Shown piece after piece: positions 1 through 4,871 of a stretch of DNA of 9,217 bases. Each line of letters begins with the position of its first letter. Within the stretch, counting starts at the first letter, position 1. The DNA comes from an uncultured Eubacteriales bacterium (GTDB taxonomy: Bacteria; Bacillota_A; Clostridia; Oscillospirales; Oscillospiraceae), in contig CATJRT010000139.1 of the NCBI GenBank assembly GCA_949742895.1, positions 1 through 9,217 of the forward strand. The letters run 5' to 3'. The notes beneath the pieces were generated by a model. The model did no database searches. It had not been told where the DNA came from and worked only from the letters and a program-made list of their open reading frames with translations. Made by a program: the position numbers and the translations under genes.

Positions 1-21
1 CAAGTTGATATTCAGAGGCAT
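1..21 (-). CDS. atpF: F0F1 ATP synthase subunit b, first seven codons (partial)
   Basis: An ATG at 21 on the minus strand is preceded by AGGAGGG at good spacing and opens the frame M-P-L-N-I-N-L, which runs off the window. It begins 18 bases after the atpE stop. Seen: start codon, ribosome site and order after atpB-atpE. Known: atpF (subunit b, the peripheral stalk that holds the F1 stator) follows atpE in bacterial atp operons, and many Clostridia subunit b proteins begin with similar residues before their single membrane helix. The identity rests mainly on gene order, because only seven residues are visible. Confidence 0.75.
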
Positions 22-39
22 GTCAAAGCCCTCCTGACC

Positions 40-438
40 TTACAGTACGAAGATGATGAGGATGACCACCAGCAAAGCGTAGATGATGGCCGTCTCGATA
101 AAGACCAGGCCCAGCATCATGGTGGTACGGATCTTGCCCTCCGCCTCGGGCTGGCGGGCGATGCTCTCGGTGGACTTGGCGGTGGCCAGACCCATGCCCA
201 CTGCGCCGCCGGCAGCGGCGACGCCCACGGCAATACCGGCGGCAATGGCTTTCAGGCCGATGCCGCCGTCCTCCTCCTGGACGGCCCCATCCTCCAGGCC
301 CACCGGCTGCACGGAGGTGACGGGCATAGGGGGCGCCGACTCGGCAGGGTCGTCGGCAGCAAAGGCAGGGGCGGCCAGGGCCAGGGTAAGCACCAGCGCC
401 CAGGCCAGGACAAAGATTCGTTTCAGCAGCTTATTCAT
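40..438 (-). CDS. atpE: F0F1 ATP synthase subunit c with an N-terminal signal-peptide-like extension
   Basis: This is the proteolipid that forms the rotating membrane ring of the F0 motor. The C-terminal ~75 residues of 132 are classic subunit c: a glycine-rich first helix (about 61-90), the polar loop ARQPEAEG (94-101), and a second helix (about 106-132) with the ion-carrying carboxylate Glu115. Aligned on that Glu with the Ilyobacter Na+ enzyme from memory, Gln32 is replaced by Met82 and Ser66 by Thr116, so the ion is not settled; H+ looks somewhat more likely. Unusually, residues 1-27 resemble a signal peptide (NKLLKR, hydrophobic core, AFA before ADD), followed by an acidic, proline-rich linker (28-58). 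Typical subunit c is about 70-90 residues. The ATG at 438 has GGAGGG 7 bases upstream (446-451), and the gene lies 17 bases after atpB. Confidence 0.95.
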   Translation of the reverse strand: MNKLLKRIFVLAWALVLTLALAAPAFAADDPAESAPPMPVTSVQPVGLEDGAVQEEDGGIGLKAIAAGIAVGVAAAGGAVGMGLATAKSTESIARQPEAEGKIRTTMMLGLVFIETAIIYALLVVILIIFVL

Positions 439-455
439 AATTTTTCCCTCCAGTA

Positions 456-1295
456 TTATTGTTGCGCACGGGTTTCCCCGGCCCGTTTCTTCTCTTTTTT
501 CGGCTTTTCCGACGGCTCGGACACCTCACCGTAGTACATAGATGTGAGCATGGTGAGCACGTAGGTCTGGATCAGTGCATGGAGCATAGTGAACAGCACA
601 CCCACAATCACTGGCAGCACAAAGCTCAGGCTGACATAGTAGTAGACCAGCTCCGTTACCAGCAGGCCGCTGAGCAGCGCACCAAACAGACGGAAGCTCA
701 TGGAGATGGGCAAGGAAAACTCTTTCAGCGTTTTGCCCACGCCCTTGATGCCGTTGCCCGCAATGCCGCCGGACAAAATCGCCAGATAGGACAGAGTACC
801 CAGGGCGATGGCGGCGTTCACATCGGACAAGGGGGCAGGCAGGGTAATGGGATGGCCGTGTATGGTGATGGCCTGGAGGCCCAGCAGCTCAAACAAGGTG
901 CCCACGAACACATAGCAGCCGCAGGCAAAAATGTAGGCCCCCAGGAAGCCGAAGCGGTGGGGACTGTTATTCCTGGCCATGCCGTCGAACAATCCCACTG
1001 CCTCCTCCAGCAAGAGCTGGAGCTTCCCCGGAATATATTTGAACCGGGGAATGGCGAAAATACGGATACAGGCGGCAAAGATCAGCAGCGCCGCCGTCAC
1101 AAGGAAGGCGGAAATCAACCCAGGGTTCACCGCCATGCCGAACAGACCCACCTGGTTGACATCATGGAGCACTGCGTCCCGCATGGCCTCCTGTACGCTC
1201 TCCGTCTGTCCGGGCGAACCGGCCAGCAGCGAACCGGCCAGCAGGACCAGAACCACCACGATCCAGATCACCAGACCTTTTTTGTGTTGCTTCAT
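456..1295 (-). CDS. atpB: F0F1 ATP synthase subunit a
   Basis: This is the static membrane subunit whose half-channels pass ions to the c-ring. From the chosen ATG it is 279 residues. It has a hydrophobic N-terminal helix (about 8-26), a periplasmic-type segment, and several further membrane helices. The family motif SFRLFG carries the essential arginine at Arg202, and a late helix holds the conserved Gln243 region (HALIQTYVLTML). SDVN (157-160) matches the conserved loop before the fourth helix. The tail is lysine-rich. Start choice: the frame stays open to a GTG at 1379, but that codon touches the -10 box at 1380-1385, so it cannot be on the transcript. ATG 1295 has AGAAGG (1305-1310) 9 bases upstream; ATG 1319 is a weaker alternative. 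It is the first gene of the operon, and no atpI is seen before it. Confidence 0.95.
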   Translation of the reverse strand: MKQHKKGLVIWIVVVLVLLAGSLLAGSPGQTESVQEAMRDAVLHDVNQVGLFGMAVNPGLISAFLVTAALLIFAACIRIFAIPRFKYIPGKLQLLLEEAVGLFDGMARNNSPHRFGFLGAYIFACGCYVFVGTLFELLGLQAITIHGHPITLPAPLSDVNAAIALGTLSYLAILSGGIAGNGIKGVGKTLKEFSLPISMSFRLFGALLSGLLVTELVYYYVSLSFVLPVIVGVLFTMLHALIQTYVLTMLTSMYYGEVSEPSEKPKKEKKRAGETRAQQ

Positions 1296-1304
1296 CCAAG
1301 CATC

Positions 1305-1310
1305 CCTTCT
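1305..1310 (-). promoter_or_regulatory. Ribosome binding site that sets the atpB start
   Basis: AGAAGG on the minus strand lies 9 bases before the ATG at 1295. It supports the short subunit a (279 residues) over versions starting at 1319 or 1379. Confidence 0.7.
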
Positions 1311-1379
1311 CTCGATCATTCGGCCGCGCTCTCGGGCGGGCGCGCCGCCCCGTCTGCCGGGGATTTTTCCAACAGCCAC

Positions 1380-1407
1380 ATTATAGCAACTCCTGCGCCA
1401 ATGTCAA
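1380..1407 (-). promoter_or_regulatory. Consensus sigma-A promoter of the atp operon
   Basis: The minus strand reads TTGACA (1402-1407), a 16-base spacer, then TATAAT (1380-1385). Both hexamers match the consensus exactly. Transcription should begin near 1373, leaving a leader of about 78 bases before the atpB ATG at 1295. Such a perfect promoter fits strong constitutive expression of ATP synthase. No operator or riboswitch fold was recognised in the leader. Confidence 0.88.
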
Positions 1408-1418
1408 GAACAAATAAT

Positions 1419-1446
1419 CGGCTCCCGCCCTGTTGCGCGGAAGCCG
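1419..1446 (-). terminator. Hairpin between the TMK/membrane-protein unit and the atp promoter
   Basis: CGGCTTCCGC and GCGGGAGCCG form a 10-base-pair stem (one G-U pair) around an 8-base loop. On the minus strand it is followed by ATTATTTGTTCTT, a moderately T-rich tail, about 50 bases after the stop of the upstream gene. This suits a rho-independent terminator that insulates the atp promoter 12 bases further on. The plus-strand side has TATTTTT, but no plus-strand gene enters from the left. Confidence 0.6.
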
Positions 1447-1494
1447 TATTTTTAGGCAAAAATGTAAATTTTGTTCGTTTCATCTGCATATCGT

Positions 1495-2133
1495 TCACTT
1501 CTGGGGCGCTTTCTGCTGGCAGGCCGCCTTAGTGGACTCAAACAGTTCCACAAACACGCTGCACGCATTCGGGCTGGACTGCATATTATACTGCTCATTG
1601 ACAAAGGAACCCCGGTCATTCTTGCTGCCCACTGTAATGCGGGGACTTCTGGTCCTGTAACCAGCGATGATAAACCTGGATTGGAGACCGTCCACATCGT
1701 GAACGTAGATCTCAGCTCCCTCTTGTTTCAAAGCGTCCGTATCCGCAGTCTGCTTTTTGAGGCACACAATCAGATTGTTTTTCTTCGCTTTGCTCTTCAG
1801 CAGCTCCCACATCTTGTCCGTACAGTGCGCCCAACTGAAATCCCGGGTAAAAATTACAGTATGACCGCTCTTTTTCAGCCAATCATATAAATATTCATGG
1901 GCGTTATTCTCAGTGCTATGCACATATACTTTTTTTGCCGCATTCATCTCCCGCCGGTAGACCGCCACTTGAATACAAATATACAGGACGACGGTACCCA
2001 CCACCGCCGCAACAATCAACCAGTATACCGCCGAATAATCCTTGCCCTGGAAAAAACTCCACAACGTGGCAACTGATCCTCCAAACCCAACAACTGCAAA
2101 CACAATATTGAAAATCAGTTCCCATTTCTTCAC
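1495..2133 (-). CDS. Two-helix membrane protein with a degenerate PLD-like cytoplasmic domain
   Basis: The function is not recognised. With the GTG start the protein has 212 residues. Two hydrophobic helices (about 5-28 and 35-58) sit between KK at residues 2-3 and RRE at 60-62, so both ends should be cytoplasmic. Residues ~68-200 form an alpha/beta domain (VYVHS, TVIFTRDFSW, NNLIVCL, AEIYVHDVD). The pattern QSRFIIAG...ITVGSKN (151-172) resembles the second half of a phospholipase-D domain, HxKxxxxD...GSxN, but with Gln, Arg and Gly in place of His, Lys and Asp; it is probably not a nuclease or lipase. That fold assignment is inference. GTG 2133 has AGGAAG 7 bases upstream inside the end of the kinase gene, whose stop is 4 bases away, so translation is likely coupled. 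An ATG at 2163 in the same frame would overlap the kinase gene. Base composition is AT-richer than the neighbours. Confidence 0.82.
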   Translation of the reverse strand: MKKWELIFNIVFAVVGFGGSVATLWSFFQGKDYSAVYWLIVAAVVGTVVLYICIQVAVYRREMNAAKKVYVHSTENNAHEYLYDWLKKSGHTVIFTRDFSWAHCTDKMWELLKSKAKKNNLIVCLKKQTADTDALKQEGAEIYVHDVDGLQSRFIIAGYRTRSPRITVGSKNDRGSFVNEQYNMQSSPNACSVFVELFESTKAACQQKAPQK

Positions 2134-2137
2134 ACAA

Positions 2138-3109
2138 TCACTTCCTCTCCAGCGACATGACAATCCGGTATATCTCGTCCGCCACCACGTTCAGCGGACG
2201 GTTTGCGTCCACAATCTGGATGTTCTCCCGGTCATTGATTAAACGGAATACCTCATAGAACTGGAGCCGCGTCTGCTCCATCAGGTGCTCGTCGCTCTCA
2301 AATATTTCCAGATGGGCCCGCTCCTCGTCCACCCGGTGCTTACACCGCCTGTAGTCCACGTCCAGGAACACGCACAGGTCGGGCTTTATAATCTCCGGGC
2401 AGTTCATGTTCATGTCCATGATCCATTCCAGGCTTGTCCCAAGCCCCTGATAGGCGAAGGAGGAGTAGTAATACCGGTCGCAGATCACGTCGATGCCGTC
2501 ATCCAGGAACTTCCGGATACCCCACACGGGGTTAACGTTGTGCGCAATGCGGTCCGTCAGGAACAGCCCCGCCAGCTCCGCCGCGTCCCGCTTATAGTTA
2601 TTGCTCAGGGTATCCCGGATCAGCCCCCCCGTAGCGGAATTGGTGGGTTCCGCCGTGCAGTACACCTTATGGCCCAGCAGTTTCAGCTTTTCCGCCAGCA
2701 TGGTGAGCTGCGTGCTTTTCCCCGAACCGTCCAGTCCTTCAAATACGATGAACCGGCCCCTTCCGCCATCCACCGCACGGCCCGGCTCCGCCTCCCGCAC
2801 ACTGAACAGGGACGTGTGGGAAAAATACAGGCTGGACAGCGCCTCCATAGACAGCTTCATCTCCTCTGCCTTTTTTCCGAAGACCTCAGCAAACACCTGG
2901 GAGTTCTGTGTGTCCACTGCCCGCCTGCCCTCTGTGTAACACCACAAAAAGAACCCCAATATCTCGTCAAAGCCCCGCTGCTTGGGTCCGTTCGGGTCCT
3001 GTTCCATAAACCACCCCTGGATGCGTAGCCGGTCCGCATCATGCAGGTTCGCCTTCACAAACTCCAAATCGCTGTTTTCCAATATCGTCAGCTTCAAATC
3101 AGACAGCAT
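2138..3109 (-). CDS. Thymidylate-kinase-family protein with an unrecognised N-terminal domain
   Basis: The C-terminal ~207 of 323 residues are a thymidylate kinase (dTMP + ATP to dTDP + ADP). They include a P-loop GLDGSGKST (125-133), EPTNSATGG (154-162) at the nucleotide-binding loop, DRYYYSSFAYQG (211-222), and an arginine-rich lid region (254-264, then EIFE). All core motifs are present, so it may be active. Ordinary dTMP kinases are ~200-215 residues and begin almost at the P-loop strand. Here an extra ~115-residue, mostly helical domain precedes it (aromatic segment GFFLWCYTEG, 52-61), with no recognised motif. The ATG at 3109 has GGAGG 9 bases upstream. The coupling to a membrane protein, rather than to DNA polymerase delta-prime as is common for housekeeping tmk, suggests a specialised paralogue; substrate and role are inference. 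Confidence 0.88.
   Translation of the reverse strand: MLSDLKLTILENSDLEFVKANLHDADRLRIQGWFMEQDPNGPKQRGFDEILGFFLWCYTEGRRAVDTQNSQVFAEVFGKKAEEMKLSMEALSSLYFSHTSLFSVREAEPGRAVDGGRGRFIVFEGLDGSGKSTQLTMLAEKLKLLGHKVYCTAEPTNSATGGLIRDTLSNNYKRDAAELAGLFLTDRIAHNVNPVWGIRKFLDDGIDVICDRYYYSSFAYQGLGTSLEWIMDMNMNCPEIIKPDLCVFLDVDYRRCKHRVDEERAHLEIFESDEHLMEQTRLQFYEVFRLINDRENIQIVDANRPLNVVADEIYRIVMSLERK
2141..2150 (-). promoter_or_regulatory. Ribosome binding site embedded in the end of the TMK gene
   Basis: GGAGAGGAAG on the minus strand lies in the last sense codons of the kinase fusion; its AGGAAG part is 7 bases before the GTG at 2133. It decides the start of the membrane protein and implies that the two products are made together. 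Confidence 0.65.
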
Positions 3110-3144
3110 ACCAAATTTCCTCCACTCCGCAAATTGCGTTTCTG

Positions 3145-3173
3145 ATTATACCGCACTTTTCCCAAAAAGGAAA
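3145..3173 (-). promoter_or_regulatory. Promoter of the TMK-fusion/membrane-protein unit
   Basis: TATAAT on the minus strand (3145-3150) lies 35 bases before the ATG at 3109, giving a leader of about 30 bases. The -35 is weak: TTTCCT (3168-3173) at 17 bases is the nearest fit. A perfect -10 with a poor -35 suggests activation or repression, and an inverted repeat fills the spacer. Confidence 0.6.
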
Positions 3174-3178
3174 GCGGT
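3150..3178. repeat. Inverted repeat inside the TMK-unit promoter, possible operator
   Basis: On the minus strand ACCGC-TTTCC-TTTTTG-GGAAA-AGT-GCGGT forms two nested 5-base arms, with one 3-base bulge. It occupies the spacer and -35 area and touches the -10 box, the usual place for a repressor site. It could instead be chance or a weak hairpin. Confidence 0.4.
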
Positions 3179-3221
3179 ATCGACGTTTTATCAGAGATTT
3201 TTTGCCGGCCCCTTTATCCGG

Positions 3222-3257
3222 AAATCTTAACCGGCGGCAAAGGGCGGCTTAAGATTT
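3222..3257. repeat. Perfect 9-base inverted repeat in a divergent intergenic region
   Basis: AAATCTTAA (3222-3230) and TTAAGATTT (3249-3257) are exact reverse complements, separated by 18 bases of GC-rich sequence and followed by TTTAAAAAA. The repeat lies between the minus-strand TMK unit and the plus-strand DUF4234 gene. It is a poor terminator because the stem is AT-rich, so a protein-binding site is possible. Confidence 0.4.
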
Positions 3258-3279
3258 TTTAAAAAACGCCGCTGCCCAA

Positions 3280-3309
3280 TAGACAATCCAGGCCGTCTTG
3301 TGGTATGCT
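3280..3309 (+). promoter_or_regulatory. Likely promoter of the DUF4234-DUF2752 operon
   Basis: TAGACA (3280-3285), an 18-base spacer, and TATGCT (3304-3309) preceded by TGG, an extended -10. Transcription should begin near 3316, about 20 bases before the ATG at 3336. Confidence 0.5.
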
Positions 3310-3335
3310 TTGGTGGAAAGAAAGGAGTGACCACT

Positions 3336-3683
3336 ATGATCGTCCGTCGAAGCGTCCCCGTCTGCGTGATCCTGTCTATTGTCACCTGCGGCATTTACGC
3401 CATGTACTGGTTTGTCTGCGCCACCAATGAGGTGGACGCCGTCACCGAGGAGCCCGGTCCCGGCGGCGGGATGAGCCTGCTGCTCTCCATCATCACCTGC
3501 GGCATCTATGGCATCTATTGGGCCTGGAAGACGGGTGACAAGCTGGACGCCTCCCGCGCACGGCACGGGGCCGTCCCCGGTTCCTTCGCTATCCTGTTCC
3601 TCATTCTCAACATTTTCGGGCTGAGCGTGGTCACCCTGGCCATCATCCAGAGTGAGCTGAACCGCTACTCCCCCACGGTCTGA
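3336..3683 (+). CDS. DUF4234 family small membrane protein
   Basis: The protein has 115 residues and three likely membrane helices (about 8-28, 46-64 and 83-105). It contains two copies of one motif: SIVTCGIYAMYW (14-25) and SIITCGIYGIYW (51-62), each ending a helix. This doubled T.GIY..YW pattern is typical of DUF4234; the biochemical function of the family is unknown to me. The ATG at 3336 has AAGGAG 8 bases upstream; a longer frame from 3300 lacks a ribosome site and would start upstream of the predicted -10 box. The stop TGA overlaps the next gene's ATG by one base (TGATG), so the two are translationally coupled. Confidence 0.88.
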   Translation: MIVRRSVPVCVILSIVTCGIYAMYWFVCATNEVDAVTEEPGPGGGMSLLLSIITCGIYGIYWAWKTGDKLDASRARHGAVPGSFAILFLILNIFGLSVVTLAIIQSELNRYSPTV

Positions 3684-4060
3684 TGGAAAGCAGGCTGCGG
3701 CTGCGCCGTGTGGCGGGCGGCTTTGGGCTGCTGCTGGCAGCGGGGATCGTATATGCCCTATGGGTAGAGCGCACTGGGCTGGCTTTTCCCTGTGCCTTTC
3801 GGACACTCACCCACCTGATGTGCCCCGGATGCGGCGCCACCCGGCTGTGTCTGGCCCTGCTCCAGTGCGATCTGGCCGGAGCGTGGCAGGCCAACCCCGC
3901 TCTGCTGGTCATGCTCCCTGTGCTGGCAGCGCTGGCCGCCCGGCTGTCCCTGCGGTACGTTCAGGAGGGCACCGCCCTCCCTCAGGGCTGGGAAAGGCCC
4001 CTGGTCTGGGCGCTGCTGGCCCTGCTGCTGGCTTGGGGCGTAGCGCGGAACATCATCTAA
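3683..4060 (+). CDS. DUF2752 family membrane protein
   Basis: The protein has 125 residues with about three hydrophobic segments (about 11-27, 72-90 and 106-122). The family signature is present: a Cys at 37, then MCPGCGATR (46-54), followed by an Asn-Pro pair (71-72) at the start of the second long helix. The CPGCG cysteines suggest metal or thiol chemistry at the membrane, but no activity is established to my knowledge. The ATG overlaps the DUF4234 stop, with no intergenic ribosome site of its own beyond the coupled TGATG. It is the last gene of a two-gene operon; its TAA is at 4058-4060, the edge of the terminator stem. Confidence 0.88.
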   Translation: MESRLRLRRVAGGFGLLLAAGIVYALWVERTGLAFPCAFRTLTHLMCPGCGATRLCLALLQCDLAGAWQANPALLVMLPVLAALAARLSLRYVQEGTALPQGWERPLVWALLALLLAWGVARNII

Positions 4061-4098
4061 AAAGCTGTCCCTCCCCAGATGGGGAGGGACAGCTTTTT
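4059..4098. terminator. Strong bidirectional rho-independent terminator between convergent operons
   Basis: AAAAAGCTGTCCCTCCCC, loop AGAT, then the perfect complement ending in a T-run: an 18-base-pair stem with a 4-base loop. The plus strand ends in TTTTTT (4094-4099) and the minus strand in GCTTTTTAG. It begins at the DUF2752 stop codon and lies 2 bases past the minus-strand stop at 4101, so it serves both operons. Confidence 0.93.
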
Positions 4099-4100
4099 TA

Positions 4101-4565
4101 TCACAGGATGGACTGCCGGATCTTGGCCACCGCCTTGCGCACCGCACACGGCTCCCCGGCGGCACAGCCTGGACGGTGGATGTCGTTGGAAAAGAAAATG
4201 CAGTAGCTTCCCGGGTGCACGTCCACGAAGGCCTCCCTCTCCAGTTCCTTATAAAAGGTGATATCCTTTCCCTCCGGGTCCTCAAACACGGGTTCCAAAC
4301 CGGTATAGGGTACATAACCCATCCGCTCCACCCCAGACACCACATATTGCAGGTCCAGATAGTCGTCGTGCCGCTCCGCTGTCCCCTCATCCGCAGGATG
4401 GGTGGTGAAGTCCTGGAGGTTGATGTAGACATCGTCCCCCTGGAGCTTGTAGGTCCCGGCCTCCATGCCGGCCAGATCATGGCCGGCGATCCAGTCCAGC
4501 GCAGCTTGGATAGCGGTGGGGTACTGATAAGGACAGGGTTTCGCATTCAATGACGAAAAGATCAT
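4101..4565 (-). CDS. YhcH/YjgK/YiaL family protein (cupin-like, sugar anomerase-type)
   Basis: The protein has 154 residues, the usual length for this family (DUF386), which includes E. coli YhcH/NanQ (N-acetylneuraminate anomerase), YiaL, YjgK and EbgC. Conserved features seen: ERHDDYLDLQYVVSG (64-78), whose His66 and Glu64 region supplies metal ligands in the family, FFSNDIHRPG (124-133) with His130, and the final RKAVAKI strand (143-149). It probably binds a metal and a sugar in the cytoplasm; the substrate cannot be told, because no sialic-acid or other sugar pathway genes are in view. The ATG at 4565 has AGGAG 9 bases upstream; an in-frame ATG at 4646 would overlap the previous gene. It is the last of four co-directional genes, 17 bases after the TSCPD gene. 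Confidence 0.88.
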   Translation of the reverse strand: MIFSSLNAKPCPYQYPTAIQAALDWIAGHDLAGMEAGTYKLQGDDVYINLQDFTTHPADEGTAERHDDYLDLQYVVSGVERMGYVPYTGLEPVFEDPEGKDITFYKELEREAFVDVHPGSYCIFFSNDIHRPGCAAGEPCAVRKAVAKIRQSIL

Positions 4566-4582
4566 GCTTTTTCGCTCCTCTC

Positions 4583-4828
4583 TTATCTTTCGGCCTTCAG
4601 CGCTTGGGCGAGCTGGTCTGGGCAGGAGGTTGGCTTCATACCGCAACGGATGCCGTCCATCCGGGCGATAGCCTCGTCCACCGTCATTCCCTTAAGCAGG
4701 GCCGCGACGCCCTGGAGGTTGCCGTGGCACCCCCCCGTCACCCGGACAGCCTGGATGACGCCGTCCTCCACGTCGATCTCCATGTGCCGGGAACACACGC
4801 CCTTGGGATCGTAATTGATCGTTTTCAT
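4583..4828 (-). CDS. TSCPD domain protein (four-cysteine, TIGR03905-like)
   Basis: This is a small 81-residue protein with the four expected cysteines: GVCSRH (Cys12), GGCHGN (Cys34), IRCG (Cys62) and TSCPDQ (Cys69). The last is the signature that names the TSCPD domain, also found at the C-terminus of some ribonucleotide reductases. Free-standing versions of this length are common in Clostridia and presumably bind a metal through the cysteines; their role is unknown to me. The ATG at 4828 has AGGA 9 bases upstream; an in-frame start at 4897 would run into the previous gene. It sits 43 bases after the metallopeptidase-like gene and 17 before the YhcH-like gene. Confidence 0.9.
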   Translation of the reverse strand: MKTINYDPKGVCSRHMEIDVEDGVIQAVRVTGGCHGNLQGVAALLKGMTVDEAIARMDGIRCGMKPTSCPDQLAQALKAER

Positions 4829-4850
4829 ACTGCATCTTCCTTTCTTTCTG

Positions 4851-4866
4851 CGGCGCGAGCGCGCCG
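4851..4866. repeat. Short GC-rich hairpin in the operon, metallopeptidase-TSCPD gap
   Basis: CGGCGC-GAGC-GCGCCG is a perfect 6-base inverted repeat in the 43-base gap between two genes of the minus-strand operon. No T-run follows on either strand, so it is not a terminator. It might act as an mRNA processing or stability element, or have no function. Confidence 0.35.
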
Positions 4867-4871
4867 TTGTA

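Noticed and set aside
1296..1373. Riboswitch or attenuator in the atpB leader
   Set aside because: The ~78-base leader shows no conserved fold or terminator/antiterminator pair that I can recognise.
1316..1498. Possible 60-residue minus-strand peptide between the membrane-protein gene and atpB
   Set aside because: The frame runs through the terminator hairpin and the atp promoter, has no good ribosome site, and resembles no known leader peptide.
459..1532. Long plus-strand reading frame of 357 codons across atpB
   Set aside because: It is antisense to a clear subunit a gene, has a composition typical of a frame shadow (many His and Gln), has no ribosome site, and has no recognisable domain.
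2285..3028. Plus-strand reading frame of 247 codons opposite the thymidylate-kinase gene
   Set aside because: The minus-strand kinase motifs are intact; the plus frame has shadow-like composition and no ribosome site.
3181..3240. GC-rich TTGCCG/CGGCAA arms as a terminator
   Set aside because: Neither strand has a gene ending just before it, the stem is interrupted, and no suitable T-run follows in the direction needed.
3249..3806. Minus-strand reading frame opposite the DUF4234 and DUF2752 genes
   Set aside because: Low-complexity shadow; the plus-strand genes have family motifs, a ribosome site and TGATG coupling.
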